Of a stretch of DNA of 64,000 nt, positions 1 to 7,254 are shown one piece after another. Every line of letters starts with the position of its first letter. Positions within the stretch are counted from its first letter, which is position 1. The notes beneath the pieces were generated by a model. It did not search any database. It was not told where the DNA came from and saw only the letters and a program-made list of their open reading frames with translations. The stretch spans positions 62,001-126,000 of the forward strand of contig JAFQRZ010000018.1 in assembly GCA_017409825.1 (NCBI GenBank), read 5' to 3'. This DNA comes from Agathobacter sp. (GTDB taxonomy: Bacteria; Bacillota; Clostridia; Lachnospirales; Lachnospiraceae). Made by a program: the position numbers and the translations under genes.

Positions 1-1202
1 TCAAATACAGTAGTTCCCATCAAAGTATTCCACAGTAAAACTGCAAAGTAGTTTGGTCTAGGTTCAAAGGTTCCATGCTTTAAGAATCCATAATCCGAAG
101 ATGCCAATGTGTTATGGAATATAACACCCTTAGTCACAGCTGCAAATCCACCAAGCTCATTTAAAGTGCGAACAACATCCAAATAAGTAGATGCCCATGT
201 ACATCCACCCGCTCCTGCATCACCAGCTTCTGTCACCCAGATTTCTCCTCCTGGACAGTATGTGTCGACCACTGGCAACGTACAGCGTGCTGCCTCAACA
301 GGGGTCGCTAAATATGCTTCTGACATCGCTTTGTCTGCTCCCCAATGCATATGTGGAACCATCTGTGCCATACGTTCTGAAATGCCGTTATAGCAATGAT
401 AACTAAATACATCGAGTGGTTCTTTTGTGCCATCCATCAGCATCTCTGTGGTACAAAGATTAAACATAGATGCAATGCCGCCTGCTTTTTCTTTATTGTC
501 TTCTGCTGTACCAGAGTTTCCGCATGGCCCTACTAGCAAACATTCTGGATAGTTTGCACGTACCCATGCAAAAAAGATATCCTGATCTCTTGCATACGCT
601 GGAGCATCGTATCCCTTTGGACCACCACTGGTTGCCATCATATTTGGCTCATTCATAAACTCTGCAGCCAAGATTGGAACACCATATTCTTTACTAAAAG
701 AAAATAGCTTCTCTGCTTCAACCTGTGTCCATGGCTCATCCGTACTATGAATACCGTCACAGTTAGATACCGAAACCATAAGTTTTCCGTCTACTGCTTT
801 TACAAATTCTAAAACTCCAATCCACTGGTCTTTGGTCAGGACATTGTCAAATCCTTCTGGTGCTACTCCATTTGTAGTTCCATCAAAATCGTAATATGTC
901 TTAGTTGCCCAAGTGCCTGATACACGAACCCACGCTGGTCCAAATGCTTTTGCCAGTTTTCGAATTCTTTCATTGTACAAATCTACAGGTGGATATACCT
1001 GCATCATACCTTTTTGAATTTCCATGAAATCACCACTGCTCAAGTCCAAAACAAATGGTTCTGTTCCCGCAATCTGTGCTTCTGTGTAACCTTTCCAAAA
1101 AGTTCCGCCCGTTACTTCCGCAAACTCTACGTTATAAGACATCATCATAGGATTGCCTTCATGTAGCTCTTTTAAGTTTGTTGTACTAAGTGTAATCTTC
1201 AT
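1..1202 (-). CDS. Clan GH-A glycoside hydrolase (GH79/GH39-like), 3' part outside window
   Basis: Partial: 400 codons from the N-terminus run off the left edge. Start ATG at 1202 follows an AAGGGAGAAGG ribosome binding site. The protein reads MKITLSTTNLKELHEG and is clearly paralogous to the 513-residue enzyme at 16.9-18.5 kb. Two glutamates fit the clan GH-A pair: E185 in EFMNEPN (acid/base) and E325 in WVTEAG (nucleophile). No signal peptide is seen, so it is probably cytoplasmic and acts on imported oligosaccharides; the substrate cannot be told. It lies just downstream of marR, separated by a terminator, and has its own promoter bracketed by two MarR-type palindromes, so MarR control is likely. 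Family assignment (heparanase/glucuronidase-like) is inferred from the motifs only. Confidence 0.8.
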   Translation of the reverse strand, partial: MKITLSTTNLKELHEGNPMMMSYNVEFAEVTGGTFWKGYTEAQIAGTEPFVLDLSSGDFMEIQKGMMQVYPPVDLYNERIRKLAKAFGPAWVRVSGTWATKTYYDFDGTTNGVAPEGFDNVLTKDQWIGVLEFVKAVDGKLMVSVSNCDGIHSTDEPWTQVEAEKLFSFSKEYGVPILAAEFMNEPNMMATSGGPKGYDAPAYARDQDIFFAWVRANYPECLLVGPCGNSGTAEDNKEKAGGIASMFNLCTTEMLMDGTKEPLDVFSYHCYNGISERMAQMVPHMHWGADKAMSEAYLATPVEAARCTLPVVDTYCPGGEIWVTEAGDAGAGGCTWASTYLDVVRTLNELGGFAAVTKGVIFHNTLASSDYGFLKHGTFEPRPNYFAVLLWNTLMGTTVF

Positions 1203-1240
1203 CCTTCTCCCTTTCCTTTCAATATTCAATTAGAAAACGC

Positions 1241-1262
1241 AATAGTTAAGTACTTAACTATT
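1241..1262. promoter_or_regulatory. MarR-type operator 1 (perfect 22-bp palindrome)
   Basis: A perfect 22-bp inverted repeat with half-site AATAGTTAAGT. It sits just past the -10 of the hydrolase promoter, covering the predicted start of transcription. It matches the sites at 1292-1313 (19/22) and 1856-1877 (18/22). Binding by the adjacent MarR protein is inferred. Confidence 0.75.
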
Positions 1263-1271
1263 ATATTACAT

Positions 1272-1300
1272 ATAATACTATCTCCCAAACATATAGTCAA
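1272..1300 (-). promoter_or_regulatory. Sigma-A promoter of the left-edge glycoside hydrolase
   Basis: On the minus strand: -35 TTGACT (1295-1300), 17-bp spacer, -10 TATTAT (1272-1277). The -35 lies inside operator 2 and operator 1 covers the start region, the usual layout for repression. Confidence 0.65.
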
Positions 1301-1313
1301 GCACTTAACTATT
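1292..1313. promoter_or_regulatory. MarR-type operator 2 (imperfect palindrome)
   Basis: Matches the perfect palindrome at 1241-1262 in 19 of 22 positions and overlaps the -35 of the hydrolase promoter. The centres of the two sites are 51 bp apart. Confidence 0.65.
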
Positions 1314-1337
1314 AAACTGCTATCTATTCGTATACAT

Positions 1338-1367
1338 AAAAAAACTGCCACATTTCTGTGACAGTTT
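1338..1367 (-). terminator. Rho-independent terminator of marR
   Basis: On the minus strand an 11-bp stem (AAACTGTCACA pairing with TGTGGCAGTTT, one G-U) with a short loop is followed by a run of seven T. It separates marR from the hydrolase gene downstream. Confidence 0.75.
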
Positions 1368-1379
1368 CTTCTTTTAGGA

Positions 1380-1841
1380 CTATTCTTCATCTATGTCTTG
1401 TTCTCCCATAGCATCAGCCATCTTGTTAATCATCGCTATGAAATGGGATATATCTGTTTCTCCTATTCCTTGAATAACCTTTTCAAATCTATCGAAAAAC
1501 TCCTGATTTTTCTTTTGGTAAACTTCTTGCCCCGCTTCCGTTAGAACAACAATGATATTACGACGATTATTCACATCGACCTCTCTCGTAAGATAACCCC
1601 TTTTCTCAAGCGAATTTAACATTTGAGATACCGCAGCTTTACTTACCGAAAGATACTCTCTTACTTCTGTTAGTGCCATTGGATTATATGATTCTTTCGT
1701 ATTCTCTGCAACCTCACGCATAAGAATAAACTCAGACATTGTAATATTGGCATTATCTAAGTCACGTCCCAAGCCACGATTCATCATTTTCTTCAATCGA
1801 AACATTGCCTGTACCAATTCGTTCTGTATCTCTTTTGACAT
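1380..1841 (-). CDS. MarR-family transcriptional regulator
   Basis: 153 residues, normal for MarR. The centre carries the winged helix (about residues 55-105): LTEVREYLSVSKAAVSQ is the recognition helix region and EVDVNNRRNIIVVLTEAG the wing with the conserved D-x-R-R pattern. The start ATG follows GAGGTAGGAT. It is monocistronic, ending at a terminator. A palindrome matching those in front of the adjacent glycoside hydrolase lies 15 bp upstream of the start codon, so it probably represses itself and the hydrolase. The ligand is unknown; a sugar or breakdown product of the hydrolase would be a reasonable guess. Confidence 0.9.
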   Translation of the reverse strand: MSKEIQNELVQAMFRLKKMMNRGLGRDLDNANITMSEFILMREVAENTKESYNPMALTEVREYLSVSKAAVSQMLNSLEKRGYLTREVDVNNRRNIIVVLTEAGQEVYQKKNQEFFDRFEKVIQGIGETDISHFIAMINKMADAMGEQDIDEE

Positions 1842-1855
1842 ATATATCCTACCTC

Positions 1856-1877
1856 AATAATTAATTACTTAACAGTT
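1856..1877. promoter_or_regulatory. MarR-type operator 3, marR promoter
   Basis: Matches the perfect 22-bp palindrome at 1241-1262 in 18 positions. It lies between the -10 and the marR start codon, as expected for autoregulation. Confidence 0.6.
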
Positions 1878-1880
1878 ATA

Positions 1881-1909
1881 AATATAAAACATAGTCATAA
1901 AATTTGCAA
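1881..1909 (-). promoter_or_regulatory. Sigma-A promoter of marR
   Basis: Minus strand: -35 TTGCAA (1904-1909), 17-bp spacer, -10 TATATT (1881-1886); operator 3 lies at the start point. Confidence 0.6.
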
Positions 1910-1931
1910 GGACAGAACCTATCATTAACGC

Positions 1932-2218
1932 TTAATCAAAAATCTCTTTCATAATACCATTCTCCATATCATCAATACTGTAAATCGTATCCATGACCTC
2001 GAATGTTTCTCTTAAATTTCCTCTTGCACTCTTCCAACCAATTCCATCTGTAAACTACACAAATGTAAATCCATCTATCGTATCTGCTTCCTGTGAAAGC
2101 ATCTTGTAGCTTCTTGCAGTTTCATTAAGTTTAGAGCCACCACCACTATAAAAGTTTGTTTCTATGCCATAAATCATTTTATCTGTCTTAATTACAAAAT
2201 CAAACCTCTTAGCAGCCT
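1932..2218 (-). pseudogene. Decayed C-terminal fragment of a DpnII/MboI-type restriction endonuclease
   Basis: The minus strand reads KAAKRFDFVIKTDKMIYGIE, then TNFYSGGGSKLNETARSYKM, then GFTFV, a TAG stop, and FTDGIGWKSARGNLRETFEV to a terminal TAA. This is the conserved C-terminal part of DpnII-family type II endonucleases that cut GATC. The in-frame TAG at the FV*FTDG position replaces the tryptophan usually found there (TGG to TAG). No N-terminal part, start codon or cognate adenine methyltransferase is nearby, so this is a remnant. The 5' break falls at the stop codon of the GNAT gene, suggesting a deletion that fused the two regions. Confidence 0.8.
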
Positions 2219-2758
2219 TTATCTGCTAAAGTATTTTGGATTGAATCCTTCGACCTGAATCGTTGTCATTAATTCCTTAAATTCTTCTACATCAAAGTCA
2301 TCCTCCATACAGAACACTTCGTAATCAACACCAAGGTATGATAAAAACAATCCTGTTTCCTTGTATCCGTTACGCAGATAAAAATTTCTTCGTTTCTTTC
2401 TTTGTTCATAATTATCCGCCTTTTCATCCAGCATTTCAAAATCAACAACTTGCTTTTTCTCTGGATATGCTTCTTTCAATGCTTCGATTGCGTAACTCCC
2501 GTATCCTTTAGAACGGCGAGATGAATCAATAGCGAGGAAAAATAAGTATGTCAAATTTTTATGTGTCTGCACAACCATAAAGCCTACAAATTGTTCGTCA
2601 TCTGTCAATAGCAGAAAATCAAAATTGTTTGCTTTTGACATTCTTACTAACTCTATCGGTGCAAGATATTCCTCTGGAGGGAATGCTTCTTTCGCAAGAT
2701 TATTGATTTCACTCCAAAATCGGTTGTGTTCTGTAATATATTCTGTTTTTAATTTCAT
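2219..2758 (-). CDS. GNAT-family N-acetyltransferase
   Basis: 179 residues. The acetyl-CoA binding motif A is visible as LFFLAIDSSRRSKGYGSYAI (R-x-x-G-x-G at about residues 88-93), preceded by the beta strand FVGFMVVQ and followed by YLRNGYKETG typical of motif B. The ATG at 2758 was chosen over an ATG four codons earlier because GGAGG lies eight bases upstream of it. The substrate is unknown. The gene stands between a decayed restriction gene and a dinD-like gene, in a stretch that looks like accessory DNA. Confidence 0.88.
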   Translation of the reverse strand: MKLKTEYITEHNRFWSEINNLAKEAFPPEEYLAPIELVRMSKANNFDFLLLTDDEQFVGFMVVQTHKNLTYLFFLAIDSSRRSKGYGSYAIEALKEAYPEKKQVVDFEMLDEKADNYEQRKKRRNFYLRNGYKETGLFLSYLGVDYEVFCMEDDFDVEEFKELMTTIQVEGFNPKYFSR

Positions 2759-2905
2759 ATTGTCCTCCAAATCTATTACTTCAATATTGGGATGACAATA
2801 CTACCATTCTTCACTTCTTCCTAAAAACATAATCGTTTCACCAACTTCAAATTTTCTTCTCATAATTCAAGTGAGGTACATTTTATCCCCTCTTGAATAA
2901 TGTAA

Positions 2906-3766
2906 TTATACATTATCACAACTTGAAAAACTTCCAGATTTTTCTATTATCTTCTTATCTTGAGATTTTGTTCTGCGTTCTAATTTTTTAATATCTTCAG
3001 CAGGGGGAAGCTCTTCTGGCTTAATACCTCGTTCTCCAAGCATTTTTCTTATTTCTGTATTATTTTGAATATGTTCGCCAGTAATTGCAGGCTCACCATA
3101 TAAATCTTTATTTTCAACATTATAATTTGTCATTTCAGTCGCTAGATTTTTTGCAGCTATTGTTAAGGTTGGTAGAAAATCTGCTAATGGTCGGTTATCT
3201 TTGACACATAGTCTTGCCTTCATTTCCTTTGTAGTGTATCCTCCAAATAATGCTTGATCACCTCGTGACCTTATTCTTGCAAAGCCTTCATCATCTACAC
3301 CGCGTTCATATATATTCTGAGATAATCTCTTTTCAGACTCTTTTAATCTGTTTCTTACTTGGTTTCTCTCTATGTACGCAATTCTTTCTTCAATCAATTC
3401 TTGCTTACGCGTCTGAACAGCAAAGTAACTCTGCGCAAAAGCAATTTCTCCTTTTGAAGTATCACCATTCATTGCGATAAGATAGCAGGCATATCGAGTA
3501 AGCATATAATCATTAACTTCTCTATTAGCTCCACTTCCAATCATAACCATTTTGTTGACCTCAACAAAATGGTCACCGCTCGATATATTTGAGGTTTCAC
3601 ATGAAATAATAGCTCGCTTTATTGCCTTCTCGAAATTACGCCATTCTGTATAGCCTAACAACTTCATCAAATCTCTTGCATACCAATATTCAATCTGTTC
3701 TTCTTCTGTAACTTGAATTGCATTATCAAATTGATTTTTTATCTGTTCAATCCTTCTTGAATCCAT
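2906..3766 (-). CDS. dinD: DNA-damage-inducible protein D (DinD-like)
   Basis: 286 residues, similar in length to E. coli DinD. The N-terminal half has the BRO-N-like layout (EYWYARDLMKLLGYTEWRNF, then DYMLTRYACYLIAMNGD), and the C-terminal half contains the DinD signatures RSRGDQALFGG and TKEMKARLCV followed by a charged tail. DinD of E. coli inhibits RecA filament activity; a similar SOS role is inferred here. Strong support comes from the promoter, which has a B. subtilis-type LexA box overlapping a near-consensus sigma-A promoter. The gene is monocistronic. Confidence 0.88.
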   Translation of the reverse strand: MDSRRIEQIKNQFDNAIQVTEEEQIEYWYARDLMKLLGYTEWRNFEKAIKRAIISCETSNISSGDHFVEVNKMVMIGSGANREVNDYMLTRYACYLIAMNGDTSKGEIAFAQSYFAVQTRKQELIEERIAYIERNQVRNRLKESEKRLSQNIYERGVDDEGFARIRSRGDQALFGGYTTKEMKARLCVKDNRPLADFLPTLTIAAKNLATEMTNYNVENKDLYGEPAITGEHIQNNTEIRKMLGERGIKPEELPPAEDIKKLERRTKSQDKKIIEKSGSFSSCDNV

Positions 3767-3796
3767 ATATTCACACCCTTTCGCTAATATATATTA

Positions 3797-3825
3797 ATAC
3801 TAGCGCCAGAACGTATGTTTGTCAA
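3797..3825 (-). promoter_or_regulatory. Sigma-A promoter with LexA (SOS) box, dinD
   Basis: Minus strand: consensus -35 TTGACA (3820-3825), 17-bp spacer, -10 TAGTAT (3797-3802). On the plus strand positions 3808-3821 read AGAACGTATGTTTG, matching the Gram-positive LexA box core GAAC-N4-GTTC except for the last base. The box covers the spacer and touches the -35. Confidence 0.75.
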
Positions 3826-3883
3826 TTAATTTAGAACCGACGATTGAGTTTTAGAGTGACCATTCTGATATAATTTGTACAAA

Positions 3884-3922
3884 GGTGCCAGACCCCGCTA
3901 TTTTTCAGCGTTTTCTGACACC
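3884..3922. repeat. REP-like or terminator-like double hairpin
   Basis: Outer arms GGTGCCAG (3884-3891) and CTGACACC (3915-3922) pair with one G-U, and inner arms CGCT/AGCG form a second stem. The GGTGCCAGACCCC start resembles solitary hairpins often met between genes in clostridia and bacilli. It could instead end the sporulation operon on the minus strand, but no clear T-run follows. Confidence 0.4.
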
Positions 3923-3940
3923 CTAATCTTACATTATAAT

Positions 3941-4219
3941 TTATATTTCGACTTTTCTCGCCGGTTCCCATGTTCCTCTACCATACATGCTACTAAATTC
4001 AATATGCTTAAATAACATTTGAATTTCATCCTCAGAGCCATAAAACCATATATACAGCATAGAATAAATCCGATTGTTAATTTCTATATTTAAATTTTTC
4101 ATCATTTCTTCGTCAATAATCAACTGTTTTGCATGGATCTCTTCTACCAAAGGTACATTTCGAAACAACATATGCGTTAGTGCTCGGGAAATATCCTGTA
4201 AATCCTCCTCTTTCATCAT
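3941..4219 (-). CDS. Small hypothetical protein, last gene of spoVA operon
   Basis: 92 residues, acidic, soluble, no membrane segment; I do not recognise a family. It starts six bases after the spoVAC stop, so it is almost certainly translated from the spoVA message. In better-known spoVA operons spoVAD would follow spoVAC; this protein is far too short and has no thiolase-like features, so it is not SpoVAD. Confidence 0.65.
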   Translation of the reverse strand: MMKEEDLQDISRALTHMLFRNVPLVEEIHAKQLIIDEEMMKNLNIEINNRIYSMLYIWFYGSEDEIQMLFKHIEFSSMYGRGTWEPARKVEI

Positions 4220-4225
4220 ATTAGA

Positions 4226-4708
4226 TTACAATATTCCCATCATTTTCAAAATCCAATATCCCAATCCCAGCACCCAGCTAGAGAATATCCCATACAAAAT
4301 CACTGGTCCAGCGATTCGGAATATCTGACAGCCAATACCGAATACCTGACCTTCCTTTTTGAACTCTATCGCAGAGGCGCATACCCCATTCGCAAAGCCC
4401 GTAATCGGAACCAAGGCACCTGCACCGCCCCAATTCGCTAGTGATGGATAAAGGTTTAAACTAGTAAGGATAATACTTATCAAAATCAGAATTAAACTGC
4501 ACCAAGTGGAAGCATCCTTTTGCTCTAAGCCGAAATTGTTCATCGCAATATTCACAATAAACTGTCCTACTGTACAGATAAAGCCACCTAGCAAAAATGC
4601 CTTACACATATTTGCCCAAAGGTTGTGGGTAGGAGTTACCTGCTTGACATATTCATTATATGCTTCATTTCGCTGCTTTTCCTGTGGCGAGATTTTTTCG
4701 TTTTTCAT
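4226..4708 (-). CDS. spoVAC: Stage V sporulation protein AC
   Basis: 160 residues. The amphipathic N-terminus (PTHNLWANMCKAFLLGG) and the segment WGGAGALVPITGFANGVCAS are diagnostic of SpoVAC, with about four membrane helices. SpoVAC is an inner spore membrane channel for Ca-dipicolinate movement and osmotic response during sporulation and germination. Start follows GGAGGTATATC. It lies downstream of a 107-residue unknown gene with a 98-base gap. The strong SpoVAC motifs make this a confident call. Confidence 0.93.
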   Translation of the reverse strand: MKNEKISPQEKQRNEAYNEYVKQVTPTHNLWANMCKAFLLGGFICTVGQFIVNIAMNNFGLEQKDASTWCSLILILISIILTSLNLYPSLANWGGAGALVPITGFANGVCASAIEFKKEGQVFGIGCQIFRIAGPVILYGIFSSWVLGLGYWILKMMGIL

Positions 4709-4806
4709 GATATACCTCCATGGAAATTAATTTGCTTTCACATATTCTTTCTCATAGGTATATCTGTTTCTACAAAATGTATTCTTTTATCCGCTAAATT
4801 GTTACA

Positions 4807-5130
4807 CTAGATTTGCACCTGCCATAGTTTTTCTTCTGTTGCTCCCCAACGGAAGAGCTCTTTCATCTGCTCATCTGGTGTTTCCGCTGGCTTGAAGTTT
4901 CTTGCCAATTTGATTAAATATGCTTCCTGTTCATTGGCTGGTACTAAATCATCCAGTTTCGTCTGAATCCCTTCCAACAGCTCAAATGGCTGCATATCCT
5001 CATTTATCTCGAGATTATATAATTTTTTCATCAAACCAGCTAAGTAATAAAACTCATAATTTCCCAAAAGCACGGAAGTCTGTTGATTACATTTGATAAT
5101 AACACTTTGTCTTGCAATTGATGGTACCAT
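4807..5130 (-). CDS. Hypothetical protein between spoVAB and spoVAC
   Basis: 107 residues, soluble, leucine-rich and acidic; no recognised domain. GGAGG precedes the ATG by nine bases, and the gene begins 17 bases after spoVAB. Its place inside the spoVA operon argues for expression in the forespore. It is not SpoVAD or SpoVAE (no membrane helices, too short). Confidence 0.65.
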   Translation of the reverse strand: MVPSIARQSVIIKCNQQTSVLLGNYEFYYLAGLMKKLYNLEINEDMQPFELLEGIQTKLDDLVPANEQEAYLIKLARNFKPAETPDEQMKELFRWGATEEKLWQVQI

Positions 5131-5147
5131 ATTTCATCCTCCATTTC

Positions 5148-5597
5148 TCATGGAGTGATTGTACCATATCCTGTGAAAAAAAAGAACAGGCTTCCAATCA
5201 TTTTTCCAAGTGCCATCACAAAAAGCAGCACTTCTCCAAACTCATCTTTCAAATGGATTCTTCGAAAAAAAATTGGAAAGGTATCCAAAATTTCTGCCAA
5301 TGCCACTGCCAGACAGCCTACAAATATCCCTGCTGACATTCCAAATATGGTAAGCAATGTTTTTCCCAGAATTGTAAACAGCCACTTCTTTTTCCACGAA
5401 AACAAAGATAACACGGTTCCGAACATAATTCCTCGAAAAACGATATTTTCGATATAGATTACCTTGTGCTCCAACCTCGCTTTTTGTACCATGCGTGGAA
5501 TCACGCGAATAACAATAAGAAATGCAAATGTCCCTGCTGCAACCCCAATTCCCGAAGCCAGCCCCACAAATATCATAAATATAGACTTAAGAAACAT
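5148..5597 (-). CDS. spoVAB: Stage V sporulation protein AB
   Basis: 149 residues with four hydrophobic segments. It begins FVGLASGIGVAAGTFAFLIV, has RVIPRMVQKARLEHKV after the first helix, and GCLAVALAEILDTFPIFFRR in the third quarter, all characteristic of SpoVAB. It is a membrane component of the dipicolinic acid transport system of the spore. The start overlaps the end of spoVAA by 11 bases, so the two are translationally coupled. Confidence 0.92.
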   Translation of the reverse strand: MFLKSIFMIFVGLASGIGVAAGTFAFLIVIRVIPRMVQKARLEHKVIYIENIVFRGIMFGTVLSLFSWKKKWLFTILGKTLLTIFGMSAGIFVGCLAVALAEILDTFPIFFRRIHLKDEFGEVLLFVMALGKMIGSLFFFFTGYGTITP

Positions 5598-6210
5598 CTA
5601 TGGTATGCCCTTTCTCATCAGATTCTGCAACCTTGGTATGAATCAAATCCTGATTGTACTTCTTCATCTCCACCTCAATTGGAGTTGGGTCCTTCGTCAA
5701 TTTCTTTTTACTAATATGATTAAAAAACACAACAATCCCTACTGCCAGCCCAATACTATACGATATCTCCAGCTCTGTAACCATCGGTTTATCCACCCCC
5801 ATGAGTTGTACATAAAATCGCTCAAAAACTTTTTGAATACCGATATCCACATGAAACGTCATAATCGTAAATGCAGAACCAAAAAAAACGATGACCGCCA
5901 CCAAAATCAGTTTCAATTTCTCTATCCAAGCAGACTTCACCGTGCTTTTTTGATACTCCACGATAAAGTCTGACTCCCCACAATTGACTACTTCCATATT
6001 AGGATAAGCTTCATGTATCAGCTCTACTACCTTTAGTATCGAAACCACTACCGAATGCTCATGATTAAATCGGTACAATTCCATTTGCTGAATCGCTCGC
6101 CGCATTCCAATATTAGTACATTCTATTTTCAGCACATCGCCTAGTGTAATATTTTTATCATACACAATACAGTTGCCTGCCGCCTTAACATATACTGTGG
6201 TCTGTGCCAT
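5587..6210 (-). CDS. spoVAA: Stage V sporulation protein AA
   Basis: 207 residues. N-terminal soluble domain (VYVKAAGNCIVYDKNITLGDVLKIEC, the SpoVAA repeat-like fold), then two membrane helices (about residues 98-120 and 150-172). The segment GSAFTIMTFHVDIGIQKVFE between them is typical of the family. Part of the Ca-dipicolinate handling machinery of the inner forespore membrane. The start overlaps the end of a 51-codon gene upstream, with GGAGGATAGAGG as ribosome binding site. Confidence 0.92.
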   Translation of the reverse strand: MAQTTVYVKAAGNCIVYDKNITLGDVLKIECTNIGMRRAIQQMELYRFNHEHSVVVSILKVVELIHEAYPNMEVVNCGESDFIVEYQKSTVKSAWIEKLKLILVAVIVFFGSAFTIMTFHVDIGIQKVFERFYVQLMGVDKPMVTELEISYSIGLAVGIVVFFNHISKKKLTKDPTPIEVEMKKYNQDLIHTKVAESDEKGHTIDVS

Positions 6211-6340
6211 CCTCTATCCTCCATATCAAGGTTCCTTCACTTATTGATTGTCCTTTATCATAACAAGAAACCACATACCATACCCCTATTGCAATAAAAA
6301 GCACCAATAAACAGCCTATAATACATCTATAAATTTTCAT
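6185..6340 (-). CDS. 51-residue membrane protein heading the spoVA operon
   Basis: A short frame with ATG at 6340, GGAGG nine bases upstream, a membrane helix (IIGCLLVLFIAIGVWYVVSC, residues 7-26) and a short polar C-terminus. Its stop lies inside spoVAA (26-base overlap), so the two would be coupled. It could be a lipoprotein-like or single-pass protein. No family is recognised. Support comes from the ribosome binding site, the overlap and the hydrophobic profile. Confidence 0.6.
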   Translation of the reverse strand: MKIYRCIIGCLLVLFIAIGVWYVVSCYDKGQSISEGTLIWRIEDGTDHSIC

Positions 6341-6362
6341 CTTTGTATTCCTCCATTTTTGA

Positions 6363-6391
6363 TAGTATGTACCATTTCTGTAAATTTATAA
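6363..6391 (-). promoter_or_regulatory. Sigma-G/F-like promoter of the spoVA operon
   Basis: Minus strand: -10 CATACTA (6363-6369) matches the forespore sigma-G consensus; TTATA (6387-6391), 17 bases upstream, is four of five to the -35 GHATR. Spacing is one base short of the usual 18. Sigma-G control of spoVA is established in B. subtilis. Confidence 0.5.
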
Positions 6392-6413
6392 CCTTCATTT
6401 CTATGGAAAAAGA

Positions 6414-6442
6414 TTGACATGACTTACGTTTAGACTTAAATT
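6414..6442 (+). promoter_or_regulatory. Sigma-A promoter of the thrE-like pair
   Basis: -35 TTGACA (6414-6419), 17-bp spacer, -10 TAAATT (6437-6442), 32 bases before the ATG at 6475, which has AAAAGGAG in front. It is back to back with the spoVA promoter. Confidence 0.55.
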
Positions 6443-6474
6443 GGATATATGTAAAGGGAAAAGGAGATTTTTCT

Positions 6475-7254
6475 ATGGCAACCACTAAGGAAGTGTTGTC
6501 TCTTGCCGTTGAAATAGCAGACGTGATGCTGCGAAATGGGGGAGAAATTTATCGTATTGAAGATACGGTTATTCATATTTTAAAGGCTTACGAAGTAGAA
6601 AACTTTGACGTATACGTACTTTCCAACGGTATCTTCGCCAGTGCCAATGAGGACAAAGAAGATGCCTGCAGTATGATTCGTCATGTTCCGTTAGGCAGTG
6701 TAAATTTATCGAAAATCGCATACTTAAACCAGTTGACCCGTGATCTTTGTACACATAAATGTACGATTGTGGAGGCATGGGAACATGTGAAGGAAGCTAA
6801 AAACTTACCAAACTATTCCAACAAAATCCAGAACTTCTTTTGTGGACTTGGTAGTGCCTGCTACACCTTTATTTTCGGTGGTGGTATCATAGATTTCGGT
6901 TTTTCCTTCCTCATAGGTTTATTTGAACAAATGGTACTTAACTATTTGTCAAACCACAAATTCTCACGTTTTCTTAGAAACGTATTTGCAAGTGCTTTTG
7001 TATCCATGTGCAGTATTCTTGTTTTACAGACGGGACTCCCCGTCCTACAGGACAAAATCATCATCGGTGCAATCATGCCCTTGGTTCCAGGAATTACTTT
7101 CACGACATCCATTCGTGACTTCCACAATGGAGATTACTTATCTGGCACGATTCATTTGATTGATGCTTTACTTACTGCATTATGTATTGCTGTAGGTATT
7201 ATCATTCCAATGGCTGTTTTTAATTCCATCGGAGGAGGTGCATTATTACCATGA
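6475..7254 (+). CDS. ThrE-family exporter, N-terminal component (DUF1212)
   Basis: 259 residues. The N-terminal cytoplasmic part carries the DUF1212 signature LRNGGEIYRIEDTV and YVLSNGIFAS; four to five membrane helices follow from about residue 120, including IMPLVPGITFTTSIRDFHNGDYLSG. Together with the next gene it makes the two-part version of the threonine/serine exporter ThrE of Corynebacterium. Export of threonine or serine is the family function; the true substrate here is not proven. The stop and the next start overlap as ATGA, so the partners are coupled. Confidence 0.9.
   Translation: MATTKEVLSLAVEIADVMLRNGGEIYRIEDTVIHILKAYEVENFDVYVLSNGIFASANEDKEDACSMIRHVPLGSVNLSKIAYLNQLTRDLCTHKCTIVEAWEHVKEAKNLPNYSNKIQNFFCGLGSACYTFIFGGGIIDFGFSFLIGLFEQMVLNYLSNHKFSRFLRNVFASAFVSMCSILVLQTGLPVLQDKIIIGAIMPLVPGITFTTSIRDFHNGDYLSGTIHLIDALLTALCIAVGIIIPMAVFNSIGGGALLP

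Noticed and set aside
2801-2863. Short minus-strand frame of 20 codons (MRRKFEVGETIMFLGRSEEW) before the GNAT gene
   Set aside because: No clear ribosome binding site and too short to judge. It is in the same frame as the GNAT gene and may be a decayed start of another gene, but there is nothing to name.
1380-3825. Region 1.4-3.9 kb as a prophage remnant
   Set aside because: dinD-like and GNAT genes and a restriction remnant are compatible with accessory DNA, but no phage structural, integrase or attachment sequences were seen.
5464-5973. 169-codon plus-strand frame across spoVAB and spoVAA
   Set aside because: It lies opposite two well-supported sporulation genes, has no ribosome binding site and an unusual basic, His/Asn-rich composition typical of antisense frames.
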